DNA of 39,674 nt. It comes from a bacterium. GTDB taxonomy: Bacteria > RBG-13-66-14. The notes under the pieces are model-generated. The model was given only the letters and a program-made list of their open reading frames with translations, was not told where the DNA came from and ran no database searches. This document shows positions 7,055-15,437 of this stretch, piece after piece; positions within the stretch are counted from its first letter, which is position 1; each line of letters opens with the position of its first letter. The position numbers were made by a program, and so were the translations under genes. Location of the stretch: assembly GCA_035528375.1 (NCBI GenBank), contig DATKYS010000137.1, forward strand, positions 74,024 through 113,697, read 5' to 3'.

Positions 7055-7519
7055 ATGGATCTGGAAAAGCTCAGGAAAATCATCGAACTGTTCAACGAGG
7101 GCGGCCTGACCGGGCTCGTAATCAAGGGCGACGAGGACGGCTTCGAAGAGCTCGAGATCAAGAAAGAGCTCCCCATCGCGCCCGCCGCCGCCCCGGCCGC
7201 CCCGCTGTCGGCCGCCGCCCAAGAACCTGAGGCCTCCGCGCCGGTCGAGCCAACCCCCGTTCCCGAGAGCGGAGAGGAGCTCGTGTACGTCGTGGCCCCT
7301 CTTGTCGGCACCTTCTACTCCGCCCCCAGCCCGGAATCCCCGCCCTACGTCAATGTGGGCGATCGCGTCGGCAAGGGGAGCATCGTCTGCATCGTCGAGG
7401 CGATGAAGGTGATGAACGAGATCGAGAGCGATTACGCCGGCACCGTCGTCCAGGCGCTGGTGGAGAACGCCCAGCCGGTGGAGTACGGGCAGAAGATGTT
7501 CGCCATCAAGCCGGGTTAG
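7055..7519 (+). CDS. accB: biotin carboxyl carrier protein of acetyl-CoA carboxylase
   Basis: The 154-residue protein has an N-terminal helix region (MDLEKLRKIIELFNEGGLTGL), an Ala/Pro-rich linker (about 41-72) and a C-terminal biotinyl domain. The biotin-accepting Lys is K118 in VEAMKVMNEI. The carrier shuttles CO2 from biotin carboxylase to the carboxyltransferase in the first step of fatty-acid synthesis. The start is ATG 7055 after GAGAGGGAGAG; upstream in-frame codons to 6971 lie over the promoter. It has its own promoter and terminator. The partner biotin carboxylase gene (accC), which commonly follows accB, is not here. Confidence 0.93.
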   Translation: MDLEKLRKIIELFNEGGLTGLVIKGDEDGFEELEIKKELPIAPAAAPAAPLSAAAQEPEASAPVEPTPVPESGEELVYVVAPLVGTFYSAPSPESPPYVNVGDRVGKGSIVCIVEAMKVMNEIESDYAGTVVQALVENAQPVEYGQKMFAIKPG

Positions 7520-7536
7520 CCTCGGCTTTTCTCGAT

Positions 7537-7576
7537 GGGGGTCGTGGCTCCCGATCGGGGAGGCGACCCCGTTTTT
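7537..7576 (+). terminator. intrinsic terminator of accB
   Basis: An outer stem GGGGTCG (7538-7544)/CGACCCC (7564-7570) encloses an inner CTCC/GGAG pairing and is followed by G and T5. Confidence 0.8.
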
Positions 7577-7605
7577 CTAGGGTTCCATAAAGAGCGTCCA
7601 AACCG

Positions 7606-8967
7606 ATGGCCAGACGACCGCTGCCGGACCTCCTCAACGGACCGTTGACCTCCACCCTGGTCCGGCTGTCATTTCCCCAGGCCGGGGCGATGCTTTTGAA
7701 CTCAGGCCTCGGGGTCGTGGACCTCATCTACGTCGGGTTACTGGGTAAGCACGCCCTGGCCGCGGTGGCCCTCTGCTTCCCGCTGCACTTCCTCATCATC
7801 ACCGCCGGAGCGGGGACGAACACCGCCGTGAGCGCGGTGCTCGCCCGTTACTTCGGCTCCGGTGACGCCGAGCACACCGACCGCATCGTGCTCTACTCCT
7901 TCTTCGCCTGGTTCGGTCTGACGGCGCTCATGATGCCGCTGGGGCTGCTCATCGCCCGTCCGCTCCTCGAATCCACCGGTGCGGATCCCGGCGTCGTGGA
8001 AATGGCCCACCGGTACGCCAGTACCCTCTACTGGGGGGTGGGCGCCATCCTGGGTCAGATGATTCTGGGCGGTCTCTACCGCGGTGCCGGGGACACCAGG
8101 TTCCCCTTCTGGGTCCTGACGCTGACGGTGGGGATCAACGCGGTGCTGGACCCGTTATTAATATTCGGTCTGGGTCCCTTCCCCCGTCTGGGTGTCTACG
8201 GGGCCGCGCTGGCCACGGTGCTGAGCCGGGTCGTCGGGCTCGGGGTCATTTCCTTCCACCTCTTCACGCGTCGGGGACCCGTCAAATTCAACCCAAAGTC
8301 CCTTCGGTGGGACCCGGAGGCCTACAGGCGCCTCTGGCGCCTGGCGGTGCCCGGTTTCATCCAGCGGGCCGTCGTTCCAGTCGCCATCCAGATCGTTCTA
8401 TACATCATCACCCCTCTGGGGGTGGCGGTGGTGGGCGCCTACGGGGTGGCTCAGCGCCTGTTCAATCTGGTCCAACTGCCCGCCATCGGCTTCAGCACCG
8501 GAGCGATGGTGATGATCGGGCAATGTCACGCCGCCGGATTGACGGACCGGGTGCGTCGTACCTCGATGGATTCGGTGTGGATAACCACCCTCATCACCGG
8601 TGGGTTGTCCTTGCTCATCTGGGTCTTCGCCCCCTTCTTCGTCTCCCTCTTCTCCGACTCCCCGGAGGTGACCCGTGCCGGAACGGTGCTGGTGCGTTGG
8701 CTGGCCGTCGCCCAGCCCGCGGCGGGCCTGATCCTGTTGGTCAACGGTTACTTCAACGCCATGGGGCAGGGGCTGTACGCCATGCTCCCCACCATCGGGC
8801 AGCGGCTGCTGTTGGAACCGGGCGGTCTCGTTCTGGGGCTGCTTTTGGGCGGCCTGACCGGCGCCTGGGCCGGGATGATGGCCGGCGGCCTGGTGGCTGG
8901 TGGAATCAGCCTCCTGGTGCTCTTTTACCGCTGGCGGGCGCTCCGGCGCGAGGCGGTGGGGGGGTAG
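7606..8967 (+). CDS. MATE-family multidrug/Na+ or H+ antiporter
   Basis: The 453-residue, very hydrophobic protein has about 12 membrane segments arranged as two MatE halves. The first half contains PQAGAMLLNSGLGVVDLIYVG and, after it, ARYFGSGDAEHTD; the second begins near LAVPGFIQRAVVPVAIQ. This is the pattern of MATE/NorM/DinF exporters, which use ion gradients to expel cationic drugs or other small molecules. The substrate cannot be deduced. The start is ATG 7606, with only a weak purine-rich ribosome-binding site. It is the first gene of a tight three-gene cluster: the IF-2B-like gene begins 4 bp after its stop. Confidence 0.9.
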   Translation: MARRPLPDLLNGPLTSTLVRLSFPQAGAMLLNSGLGVVDLIYVGLLGKHALAAVALCFPLHFLIITAGAGTNTAVSAVLARYFGSGDAEHTDRIVLYSFFAWFGLTALMMPLGLLIARPLLESTGADPGVVEMAHRYASTLYWGVGAILGQMILGGLYRGAGDTRFPFWVLTLTVGINAVLDPLLIFGLGPFPRLGVYGAALATVLSRVVGLGVISFHLFTRRGPVKFNPKSLRWDPEAYRRLWRLAVPGFIQRAVVPVAIQIVLYIITPLGVAVVGAYGVAQRLFNLVQLPAIGFSTGAMVMIGQCHAAGLTDRVRRTSMDSVWITTLITGGLSLLIWVFAPFFVSLFSDSPEVTRAGTVLVRWLAVAQPAAGLILLVNGYFNAMGQGLYAMLPTIGQRLLLEPGGLVLGLLLGGLTGAWAGMMAGGLVAGGISLLVLFYRWRALRREAVGG

Positions 8968-8971
8968 CGCC

Positions 8972-9715
8972 GTGGGCCGGTTGCCGGAGGACGCGGAACG
9001 GGTGCTCGCCGGGATCGCCTCGGACACCGCACATGGAGCGGCGGAGCTCCACGCCCGGGCCCTGGGGTTGGCCTCCGGGCTTTCCGCCGAGCTCCTCCCC
9101 GCTTTCGGTGAGGCGCTTCTCCGCGGTCGGCGGGACATGGCTCCGCTCAAGAATCTCGCCCTGGCCTTGATCCGTTCCCCGGACCCCGCCGGGGAGTTGG
9201 GCCGGCAGATAACCTCCGCCCGGCGCGCACCGGGTGTCATCGCCTCGAAGGTGAGGGCGCTCGTCGGTTCCGGGCGCAGGGTCATCACCATCTCGCGCTC
9301 GAGCACGGTCCTCGCCGTCCTGGGGGCCCTGGAGCCCGAGCGGGTCCTTTGCCTCGAATCGTCGCCCGGCGGCGAGGGGCGCCGGTTCGCCGCCCTGCTC
9401 TATGAAAGGGGCATACCCGCCGAGACGGTCCCCGATGGCGACCTGGAGGTGGCGGTGAAACGGGTCGAACTGGGCCTCTGCGGGGCAGACACGGTGACCG
9501 AACTGGTGTTCGTGAACAAAATAGGCACACGGCGCCTCGCCGAGGGGCTCCGGGCTCTGGGAAAACCGCTCTACGTCGCCGCCGACCGGACCAAGTACCT
9601 TCCCGCCGGTTACTATGAGCCTCCGGTGCCGGGCGGTCCCTTCGAGGAGATTCCCCGCTCTTTGGTCGCGGGGTTGATTGACGATTCCGATGATACCGGG
9701 CACGCTTCTGGGTAA
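8972..9715 (+). CDS. IF-2B-like (eIF-2B alpha/beta/delta superfamily) protein
   Basis: The 247-residue protein carries the C-terminal signature of the IF-2B superfamily: ITISRSSTVLAVL, a Rossmann-like half, then LCGADTVTELVFVNKIGTRRLAEGLRALGKPLYVAADRTK. Enzymatic members (methylthioribose-1-phosphate isomerase, ribose-1,5-bisphosphate isomerase) use a Cys and an Asp. The Asp of GADTV is present, but SRSS replaces the Cys-containing motif, so it looks like the non-isomerase branch. At 247 residues it is shorter than isomerases (about 320-350). The chosen start is GTG 8972, 4 bp after the MATE stop; earlier in-frame codons lie inside the MATE gene. The 3' end overlaps the next gene by 26 bp. 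Confidence 0.75.
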   Translation: MGRLPEDAERVLAGIASDTAHGAAELHARALGLASGLSAELLPAFGEALLRGRRDMAPLKNLALALIRSPDPAGELGRQITSARRAPGVIASKVRALVGSGRRVITISRSSTVLAVLGALEPERVLCLESSPGGEGRRFAALLYERGIPAETVPDGDLEVAVKRVELGLCGADTVTELVFVNKIGTRRLAEGLRALGKPLYVAADRTKYLPAGYYEPPVPGGPFEEIPRSLVAGLIDDSDDTGHASG

Positions 9716-10691
9716 ACTACTGGACCGCTACCTCTTCCGGCGGGTTCAGCCGAGCCTTTTGGACCGGCGGACGCCCCCGGAGGAGCTCGCCGCCCAGCGG
9801 CGCCGCGACCTCACCACCGAGCTTCGGGCGGCCGTCGGCACACCGGCTCCCCGGTCGGCCGACCTCGGCGGGGAACTGAATGACCTCCGGGTGGGCCTCG
9901 CCTACCGCCCCGCGGCCCTCTCCTCGCCCGAGGTCGTCGGTCGGCTCTACGGGGAGACCGATCCCGACAACCCCGCCGTTCTCTTCGTCCACGGCTGGCT
10001 CCAGCCCAGTTACCTCTCCCTGTCGGAGACGGCGGCGCTCCTGGTGCGCCGGGGCCTGGCCGTCTTCGTCCTCGAGCTGCCCCATCACCTGAGCCGCAGG
10101 CCCCCGGGCGAGGCCCACGGCGCGCGCCTCGTCTCCGGCGACCTGAAGCTCACGCTGGACTCCTTAGTTCAGGCGACGGCGGAGGTGTCCGCCGCGGCGG
10201 CCTGGCTGCGGAATCGAGCGGGCGGTCTTTTTACCATGGGCTTCAGCCTGGGGGGCCTAATCGCCGGGCTCCACGCCTGTCTGGCGGAGGAGCCGCCGGA
10301 CGAGGTCGTGTTAATTGCCCCGGCGGCCCGACCGGCGGATATTCTCATCCGCTCGCCGCTCGCCGACCGGGTGAGGCGGACCGTCTTCGCCCAGGGCGTC
10401 ACGCCGCGGGAAATCCGCCGCGTGCTGTCCCCGTTGGACTTGACCCGGCTCCGGCCGCGGACCCCTCCGGAGCGCGTTTACCTCGTCGCCGGGCGGGGGG
10501 ATCGGGCGGTGCCGGTGGCCGTTCTGCGGGGGCTGCGGGACCGCTGGGGCTGTCGGTACGAAGAGGTGTCGGGGGGGCACATCAGCCTCTGGCTGCCGCT
10601 GGTGGCGGGCGAGGGACTGGGGTTCGATCGCGGGCTGTCCTGGTGCCGGAGGGTGGCCGATTTCCTCGAAGGGCGGGGTGGAGGGGCCTGA
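9690..10691 (+). CDS. alpha/beta hydrolase, possibly ABHD18-like
   Basis: The 333-residue protein has an alpha/beta-hydrolase core: the strand and oxyanion segment AVLFVHGW (about 96-103), nucleophile elbow GFSLGG with Ser186, probable acid Asp271 in GRGDRAVP, and His297 in GGHIS. An N-terminal extension of about 90 residues and the segment LELPHHLSRRPPGEAHGARL resemble ABHD18/DUF2048 proteins, whose substrates are unsettled. No signal peptide is evident, so it is probably cytoplasmic. The start is ATG 9690 (TTG 9678 also possible), inside the end of the IF-2B-like gene, so translation is probably coupled. Hydrolase fold firm; subfamily tentative. Confidence 0.8.
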   Translation: MIPGTLLGKLLDRYLFRRVQPSLLDRRTPPEELAAQRRRDLTTELRAAVGTPAPRSADLGGELNDLRVGLAYRPAALSSPEVVGRLYGETDPDNPAVLFVHGWLQPSYLSLSETAALLVRRGLAVFVLELPHHLSRRPPGEAHGARLVSGDLKLTLDSLVQATAEVSAAAAWLRNRAGGLFTMGFSLGGLIAGLHACLAEEPPDEVVLIAPAARPADILIRSPLADRVRRTVFAQGVTPREIRRVLSPLDLTRLRPRTPPERVYLVAGRGDRAVPVAVLRGLRDRWGCRYEEVSGGHISLWLPLVAGEGLGFDRGLSWCRRVADFLEGRGGGA

Positions 10692-10769
10692 GCCGATGGG
10701 TCGGTGGGATTAACGTCCAGTCCGCACCGTCCACCGGCGTATTTTTTATTATTGACTCCCGGTCACAAC

Positions 10770-10792
10770 AAAAAACCGGCCCGGAAGCCGGT
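10770..10792 (-). terminator. terminator of nadK-recN, distal hairpin
   Basis: On the minus strand ACCGGC-ttccgg-GCCGGT is followed by six T. A near copy of the hairpin lies 40 bp closer to recN. Confidence 0.75.
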
Positions 10793-10826
10793 CCACCCTC
10801 GCCAACATCTCTGGATCGCGTTGAAT

Positions 10827-10847
10827 AACCGGCCCCGAAAGCCGGTT
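10827..10847 (-). terminator. second, near-identical hairpin after recN
   Basis: AACCGGC (10827-10833) and GCCGGTT (10841-10847) pair around a 7-nt loop whose sequence resembles that of the distal hairpin. There is no T-run here, so on its own it may be an RNA-stabilising or pausing element; together the two look like a duplicated terminator. Confidence 0.5.
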
Positions 10848-10864
10848 CGCCGCGTTCGCTCCGG

Positions 10865-12532
10865 CTACCTTTTCAGCAACTCCCGGGCGTGCTCCACGGC
10901 GCTCTCCCCGCCCCCCAGCATGGCCGACAGCTCCCCCACCTGTTCCTCGCCCTCCAGCCGCTCGATGTCGGTGAAGGTCCGGCCCTCGGCGGAGTCCTTC
11001 TTCACGCGGTAGTGGGCGTCGGCGTCGGCGGCAATCTGGGGCAGGTGTGTGATTGCGACGACCTGCCGGGAGCGCCCCAGGTCACGGAGGAGCTCGGACA
11101 CCACCCCGGCGATGTGCCCCCCGATGCCGGCGTCCACCTCGTCGAAGACCATGGTTGGTACGCCGTAGCGCTCGCCGGTGACCCCCTTGAGGGCCAGCAT
11201 CACGCGGGATATTTCGCCGCCCGAGGCCACCTTGGCCAGGGGACGCGGAGGTTCGCCGGGATTGGCGGCGAGCTGGAACTCCACGGCGTCGAGACCGGTG
11301 GAGATCGCCCGCGCGCCGGACCAGCCGTCGTCGCCGGGTCGGTTGCCCATCTCGACGGCGAACGAATCCTCGGGGAAGCCGAGGCGCTTTAAAATCTGAT
11401 TGACCCGCGGCGCCAGCCGGTTCACCGCCTCCCGCCGTTTCTGGGAAATTTCCCTCGCCGCCCAGAGGTACTCCTCCCGGGCCCCATCGAGGATCTCCTT
11501 GCGCTGGGCCAGAGCGGTCCCGCGGTCCTCGTGGTCGGCTAGCCTCCGCGCCGCCCACTCCCGGTACTCGAGCACCTCGGTCAGGGTAGGTCCGAACTTC
11601 CGCTTGAGGTGCTCGAGGAGCGCCAGGCGGGTCTCGATTTCCTCCAGCCGCGCCGGATCGGCCTCGAGCCTCTCGCCGTACACCCGGAGCTTCTCGACGA
11701 CGTCCACCAGGCTGAAGCGGAGCTGGGTCAGCTCTTCCTCGAGGGGACCCTGCTCGGGATCCAGCTTGACCAGCTCCTTGAGGGTGCCGCGCGCGGCTTC
11801 GACGCCGTCCAGGGCCGAAGACTCCCCCTCGCCCAGGAGCTGTAGCGCGCCCTGGGTCAGCCGGGAGAGCTCGACCACGGCCCGCAGGCGCTGCCTCTCT
11901 CCGAGGAGCGACTCCTCCTCGGCCGGGTCCAGGCTGGCGTCGTCAATCTCTTTCAGCTCGTGGCGCCAGAGCTCGAGTTGCCTTGAGTCGGCCGCGGCCG
12001 ATTCCTCCAGCTCGGCCAGAGCCGCCTCGGCCGCCCGCACCGCCTCGAAGCGGCGGGTGACATTTTCACGGAGCCCGTCCAGGTCGTCGAAGGCGTCGAG
12101 GAGCTCGAGCTGCGCCTGGGCCTGGAGGAGGGTCTGGTGCTCGTGCTGGCCGTGGAGGTCCACCAAGAGGTTGCCCACGGCGGTGAGTGTGGAGACGGGG
12201 ACGAGGTTCCCGCCGAGCCAGCAGCGCGACCGTCCACCCGCGTCCACCCGGCGGCGGATGACGAGCTCCTCCTGCGCCGGCTCGATTCCGAGCTCCTCCG
12301 CCAGTTCCCCGGGCAGCCTCACGTCGCGGAAGATGGCCTGCACCTCGGCGGCCTGGGCTCCGCTCCGCACGGCGTCGGCCTTGGCCCGCTCCCCCAGAGC
12401 CAGCCCGATCGCCCCGACCAGGATGCTCTTTCCCGCCCCGGTGGCGCCGGTGATGGCGCAGAGACCGCGGTCCAGCTCCACCTCCAGGTTCGAGATGGTG
12501 GCCAGATCGCGGACGGCCAGGTACGAGAGCAT
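10865..12532 (-). CDS. recN: DNA repair protein RecN
   Basis: The 555-residue SMC-like ATPase has the usual RecN length. The N-terminal half-site is LSYLAVRDLATISNLEVEL followed by Walker A GATGAGKS (29-36). The middle is rich in Glu/Leu heptads (coiled coil, roughly 150-370). The C-terminal half-site has VASGGEISRVMLALK and Walker B VFDEVDAGIGG. RecN acts early in recombinational repair of double-strand breaks. The start ATG is 1 nt after the nadK stop, so the two form an operon. A nadK-recN pairing is common in bacteria. Confidence 0.95.
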   Translation of the reverse strand: MLSYLAVRDLATISNLEVELDRGLCAITGATGAGKSILVGAIGLALGERAKADAVRSGAQAAEVQAIFRDVRLPGELAEELGIEPAQEELVIRRRVDAGGRSRCWLGGNLVPVSTLTAVGNLLVDLHGQHEHQTLLQAQAQLELLDAFDDLDGLRENVTRRFEAVRAAEAALAELEESAAADSRQLELWRHELKEIDDASLDPAEEESLLGERQRLRAVVELSRLTQGALQLLGEGESSALDGVEAARGTLKELVKLDPEQGPLEEELTQLRFSLVDVVEKLRVYGERLEADPARLEEIETRLALLEHLKRKFGPTLTEVLEYREWAARRLADHEDRGTALAQRKEILDGAREEYLWAAREISQKRREAVNRLAPRVNQILKRLGFPEDSFAVEMGNRPGDDGWSGARAISTGLDAVEFQLAANPGEPPRPLAKVASGGEISRVMLALKGVTGERYGVPTMVFDEVDAGIGGHIAGVVSELLRDLGRSRQVVAITHLPQIAADADAHYRVKKDSAEGRTFTDIERLEGEEQVGELSAMLGGGESAVEHARELLKR

Positions 12533-12533
12533 T

Positions 12534-13484
12534 CTACCTGTCTCTATTCTCGTGGGTGTGGTTCGTTCCCCAGAGGAGCTTGTCGCGCAGGACGCCGAAG
12601 AAATCGGGAGGGCCTATCCGGACCAGGGAGACCGTGCGCTCGGCGCGCCGTAGGTTGACCCGGTCCTCACGCGTCACCTCGACCCCCACCTGGCCGTCGG
12701 CGATGAGGACCAGCGGGTTGGCCGAGCGGATGCAGACCTCCAGGTCGAGGTCCCGGTCCAGGACGACGGGGCGGAAGTTGAGGGTGTGGGGGCTGATCGG
12801 GGTCAATAAAAAGGCCGAGATCCAGGGGGCGAGGACCGGTCCGCCGCAGGAGAGGGAGTAGGCCGTCGAGCCTGTCGGCGTGGCGACGATGAGGCCGTCG
12901 CCCTGGGTGGTCCCCAGATACCTCCCGCCTATCTTCACGTCGAGCTCGCACACCCCGGCCACGGCGGGTCGGTGGACCGCAATCTCGTTCAGGCAGCGCA
13001 GGACGACCCGCCCGCCGTCGGCGAACGCCACCTCCGCCTCGAGCACTAGCCGGTCGTCCAGAAGATACCGGTTCGCCAGGAGCGCCTCCAGGGCACTCTC
13101 GAGGTGATCCACGGTGGTTTCAGCCAGGAAGCCCATCCCGCCCACGTTGACGCCCAGGATGGGTACGGGGGCGTAGTCGGTGAGGCGCGCCGCGGTGAGG
13201 ATGGTCCCGTCGCCGCCCAACGTGACCACCAGGTCGGTATCGGCCGTCGGGGGGTCCACCCGACCCGCCCCGGGGAACTGGCGCAGCAGGCGGTCGGGCG
13301 GGGCGACCTTCACCGGAGGCGGGGGCTCCACCACGCGGATGCCCTCCGCGGCGCACCTATTTCGGATGACGTCGGCGGCGATCAGGGCCTCGGACTTGGT
13401 CGGATTGACCACGAGGCCTATTTTTTCGAGCGGCTTGCCGAAGCGTCCGGGGGGCGGCTGGCGGTACGGCTTACCGTCGTGCAT
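12534..13484 (-). CDS. nadK: NAD kinase
   Basis: The 316-residue protein phosphorylates NAD to NADP. Family motifs are GLVVNPTK near residue 23, the nucleotide-binding LGGDGT (89-94), NVGGMGFLAE and GDGLIVATPTGSTAYSLSCGGP. The N-terminus has about 18 extra residues before the first strand. The start is ATG 13484, preceded by GAGGG. It is the first gene of the nadK-recN operon, with a strong promoter just upstream. Confidence 0.94.
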   Translation of the reverse strand: MHDGKPYRQPPPGRFGKPLEKIGLVVNPTKSEALIAADVIRNRCAAEGIRVVEPPPPVKVAPPDRLLRQFPGAGRVDPPTADTDLVVTLGGDGTILTAARLTDYAPVPILGVNVGGMGFLAETTVDHLESALEALLANRYLLDDRLVLEAEVAFADGGRVVLRCLNEIAVHRPAVAGVCELDVKIGGRYLGTTQGDGLIVATPTGSTAYSLSCGGPVLAPWISAFLLTPISPHTLNFRPVVLDRDLDLEVCIRSANPLVLIADGQVGVEVTREDRVNLRRAERTVSLVRIGPPDFFGVLRDKLLWGTNHTHENRDR

Positions 13485-13516
13485 GTGCGTTACCCTCTGG
13501 AGAATACAACGGCAAG

Positions 13517-13546
13517 ATTATAGACACCGTTTCCGGGCCCTGTCAA
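13517..13546 (-). promoter_or_regulatory. sigma70 promoter of nadK-recN
   Basis: On the minus strand, perfect TTGACA (13546-13541) and perfect TATAAT (13522-13517) are separated by 18 bp, 33 nt before the nadK ATG. Confidence 0.85.
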
Positions 13547-13645
13547 CGCCGCCCTAGTCCCCAACGCCTACGCAAATAACAGGTTACGGTTAAACGGAGT
13601 CATGCCCCGGCAAATCCGTCTCAGAGCGCCGCCCTCAAAAAGTAT

Positions 13646-13674
13646 AGTTAAAAACGGGACACTGGTCGTATAAT
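13646..13674 (+). promoter_or_regulatory. possible promoter of pta
   Basis: A perfect TATAAT at 13669-13674 lies 43 nt before the pta ATG. The -35 region (AGTTAA, 13646-13651, 17-bp spacer) is poor. The rest of the 13547-13645 divergent intergenic region shows nothing recognisable. Confidence 0.45.
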
Positions 13675-13717
13675 GAGCCCCCGAAAACGGAGTTATACAT
13701 GGTGAGGAGTCGTACGC

Positions 13718-14713
13718 ATGGACGTCATCCTGGGGATCATCGAGCGGGCCGGTAAAAAGGGTGCCCACCTCGTCCTGCCCGAGGGGGACGACGATCGGGT
13801 GCCCGCGGCGTACGCCCGCATCCTGGAGCGGGGTATCGCCAAAAGGGTCACCCTCGTGGGCGGCGAGGTGGAGGTGCTCGAGGCCGCCAAACGGGCCGGG
13901 GTCGAGGTCCTGCCGAAGGACATCGTGGACCCCGCAAAGGCCGAGAAGGTCGGTGTTTACGCTACGGGCATCCACGAGCGGCGGAAGCACAAGGGCCTGA
14001 CCCTCGACGAGGCGGTGAAGCTGGCCCGGGACCGGACCGTCTTCGGCATGGCCATGGTGGGTGCCGGGGACGCCGACGCCTGCGTTTCCGGCTGCGCCAC
14101 CGCCAGCGGTCACGTCATCCGGGCCGCGCTCTGGACCATCGGCATGGCCCCGGGCATCCGCGCCATTTCATCCAGCTTCCTCATGGTTCACCCGGACGGC
14201 CGCTGGGGCGCGGACGGGGTGATGATTTTCTCCGACTGCGCCGTGATTCCGAGCCCCGACGCCGAGGTGCTCGCCGATATCGCCGTGGCCGCGGCGCGGA
14301 CCGCGCGCTCCCTTTTGGGCGTCGAGCCCGTAGTGGCCATGCTCAGCTATTCCACCAAGGGCTCGGGCGGCGGTCCCGACGTGGACCTGGTGCTCGAGGC
14401 CACCGCCATCGTGAAAAAGAGGGAGCCCGACCTCGTGGTGGACGGGGAGCTTCAGCTCGATACCGCCCTCGTGCCCGACGTCGCGCAAAAGAAGGCGCCC
14501 GACTCCCCCGTGGCGGGAAGGGCCAACGTGTTGGTCTTCCCCGACTTGAACTCGGGAAACATCGGCTACAAGCTTACCCAGCGGCTGGCGGGCGCCACCG
14601 CCATCGGACCCATCCTGCAGGGCGCGGCCAAGCCCATCTCCGATCTCTCCCGGGGAGCCTCCATCGAGGACATCGTCAAGACGGCGGCCATCACCATCTC
14701 CCAGATGCCGTAA
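13718..14713 (+). CDS. pta: phosphate acetyltransferase
   Basis: The 331-residue protein has the length of the short, single-domain phosphotransacetylases. Family segments include [64 protein letters not shown] and [30 protein letters not shown]. It interconverts acetyl-CoA and acetyl phosphate, normally with acetate kinase, in acetate production or assimilation. A phosphate butyryltransferase is the main alternative, but the [13 protein letters not shown] segment favours Pta. The start is ATG 13718, 8 nt after GGTGAGGAG. No acetate kinase gene is adjacent; it stands alone between a promoter and a bidirectional terminator. Confidence 0.9.
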   Translation: MDVILGIIERAGKKGAHLVLPEGDDDRVPAAYARILERGIAKRVTLVGGEVEVLEAAKRAGVEVLPKDIVDPAKAEKVGVYATGIHERRKHKGLTLDEAVKLARDRTVFGMAMVGAGDADACVSGCATASGHVIRAALWTIGMAPGIRAISSSFLMVHPDGRWGADGVMIFSDCAVIPSPDAEVLADIAVAAARTARSLLGVEPVVAMLSYSTKGSGGGPDVDLVLEATAIVKKREPDLVVDGELQLDTALVPDVAQKKAPDSPVAGRANVLVFPDLNSGNIGYKLTQRLAGATAIGPILQGAAKPISDLSRGASIEDIVKTAAITISQMP

Positions 14714-14723
14714 CCGACCGTGT

Positions 14724-14758
14724 AAAAAAAGAAAGCGGACCACGGTGGTCCGCTTTTT
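14724..14758. terminator. bidirectional terminator between pta and lepB
   Basis: GCGGACCAC (14735-14743) and GTGGTCCGC (14745-14753) form a strong hairpin flanked by A-rich and T5 tracts, usable in both directions. Confidence 0.85.
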
Positions 14759-14773
14759 CGCGTGGGTCGAAGC

Positions 14774-15430
14774 TCAGTCCAGGGGCAGGTTCATCCGGTC
14801 CCAACGCACCCCCTCCCCCTCGGGAGCCAGGGAGTAGGAGAAGTAGATCAGGTCGGCCCGGCCTATAATCTCCTCCCCGGCTAAAAGCCCCCAGGAGCGG
14901 CTGTCCTTGGAGGCGGGGCGGTTGTCGCCCAGAACCAGATACTTCCCCGGCGGGATGAGCACCGGCTCGGCGAAGCGGCTCGCCGAGGGGTTTTCACCCG
15001 GGTCGGCCCCGTCGGTCACCCGGGTCCGGGAATCCGCGGAGATGTACGCCTCCTCGAGGGGTGTCCCGTTGAGGATGAGCCGGCCGCCCTCGATCTGCAC
15101 CGTGTCACCCGGAATCGCCACCACCCGCTTGACGTACTCGTCCCCCGGCTCGAGGGGCGCGTTGAAGACCACGATGTCGCCGCGTTTCGGCGAGCCGCTC
15201 GGCCCATCGCCGGTGTAGCAGAGCTTGTCCACCAGGAGCCAGTCGCCCGGTTTCAGGGTGGGCTCCATCGAATCGGACAGGACGAAGGAACTCTCTACGA
15301 CCAGATTGCGCAGCACGGCCAGGAGCGCGATCACCAGGATGAGATCGGTAATCAACCCGCTGGACGGGCTCTGCCTCTGACGGAAGCGGCGGTAGCGACG
15401 GCGAGCCGTTTCGATTAGCCGCCTGGGCAT
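14774..15430 (-). CDS. lepB: signal peptidase I
   Basis: The 218-residue protein has a basic N-terminus, one membrane segment (about 26-42), then the catalytic domain in the periplasm. The nucleophile Ser54 is in SDSMEPTL, and the general base Lys101 is in KRVVAIPGD. LGDNRPASKDSRSWGLL is the conserved box E. It removes signal peptides from exported proteins, several of which are encoded nearby. The start is ATG 15430, 7 bp after the stop of the AT-hook gene, so lepB is probably read from an upstream gene. Confidence 0.94.
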   Translation of the reverse strand: MPRRLIETARRRYRRFRQRQSPSSGLITDLILVIALLAVLRNLVVESSFVLSDSMEPTLKPGDWLLVDKLCYTGDGPSGSPKRGDIVVFNAPLEPGDEYVKRVVAIPGDTVQIEGGRLILNGTPLEEAYISADSRTRVTDGADPGENPSASRFAEPVLIPPGKYLVLGDNRPASKDSRSWGLLAGEEIIGRADLIYFSYSLAPEGEGVRWDRMNLPLD

Positions 15431-15437
15431 GGCTCGC

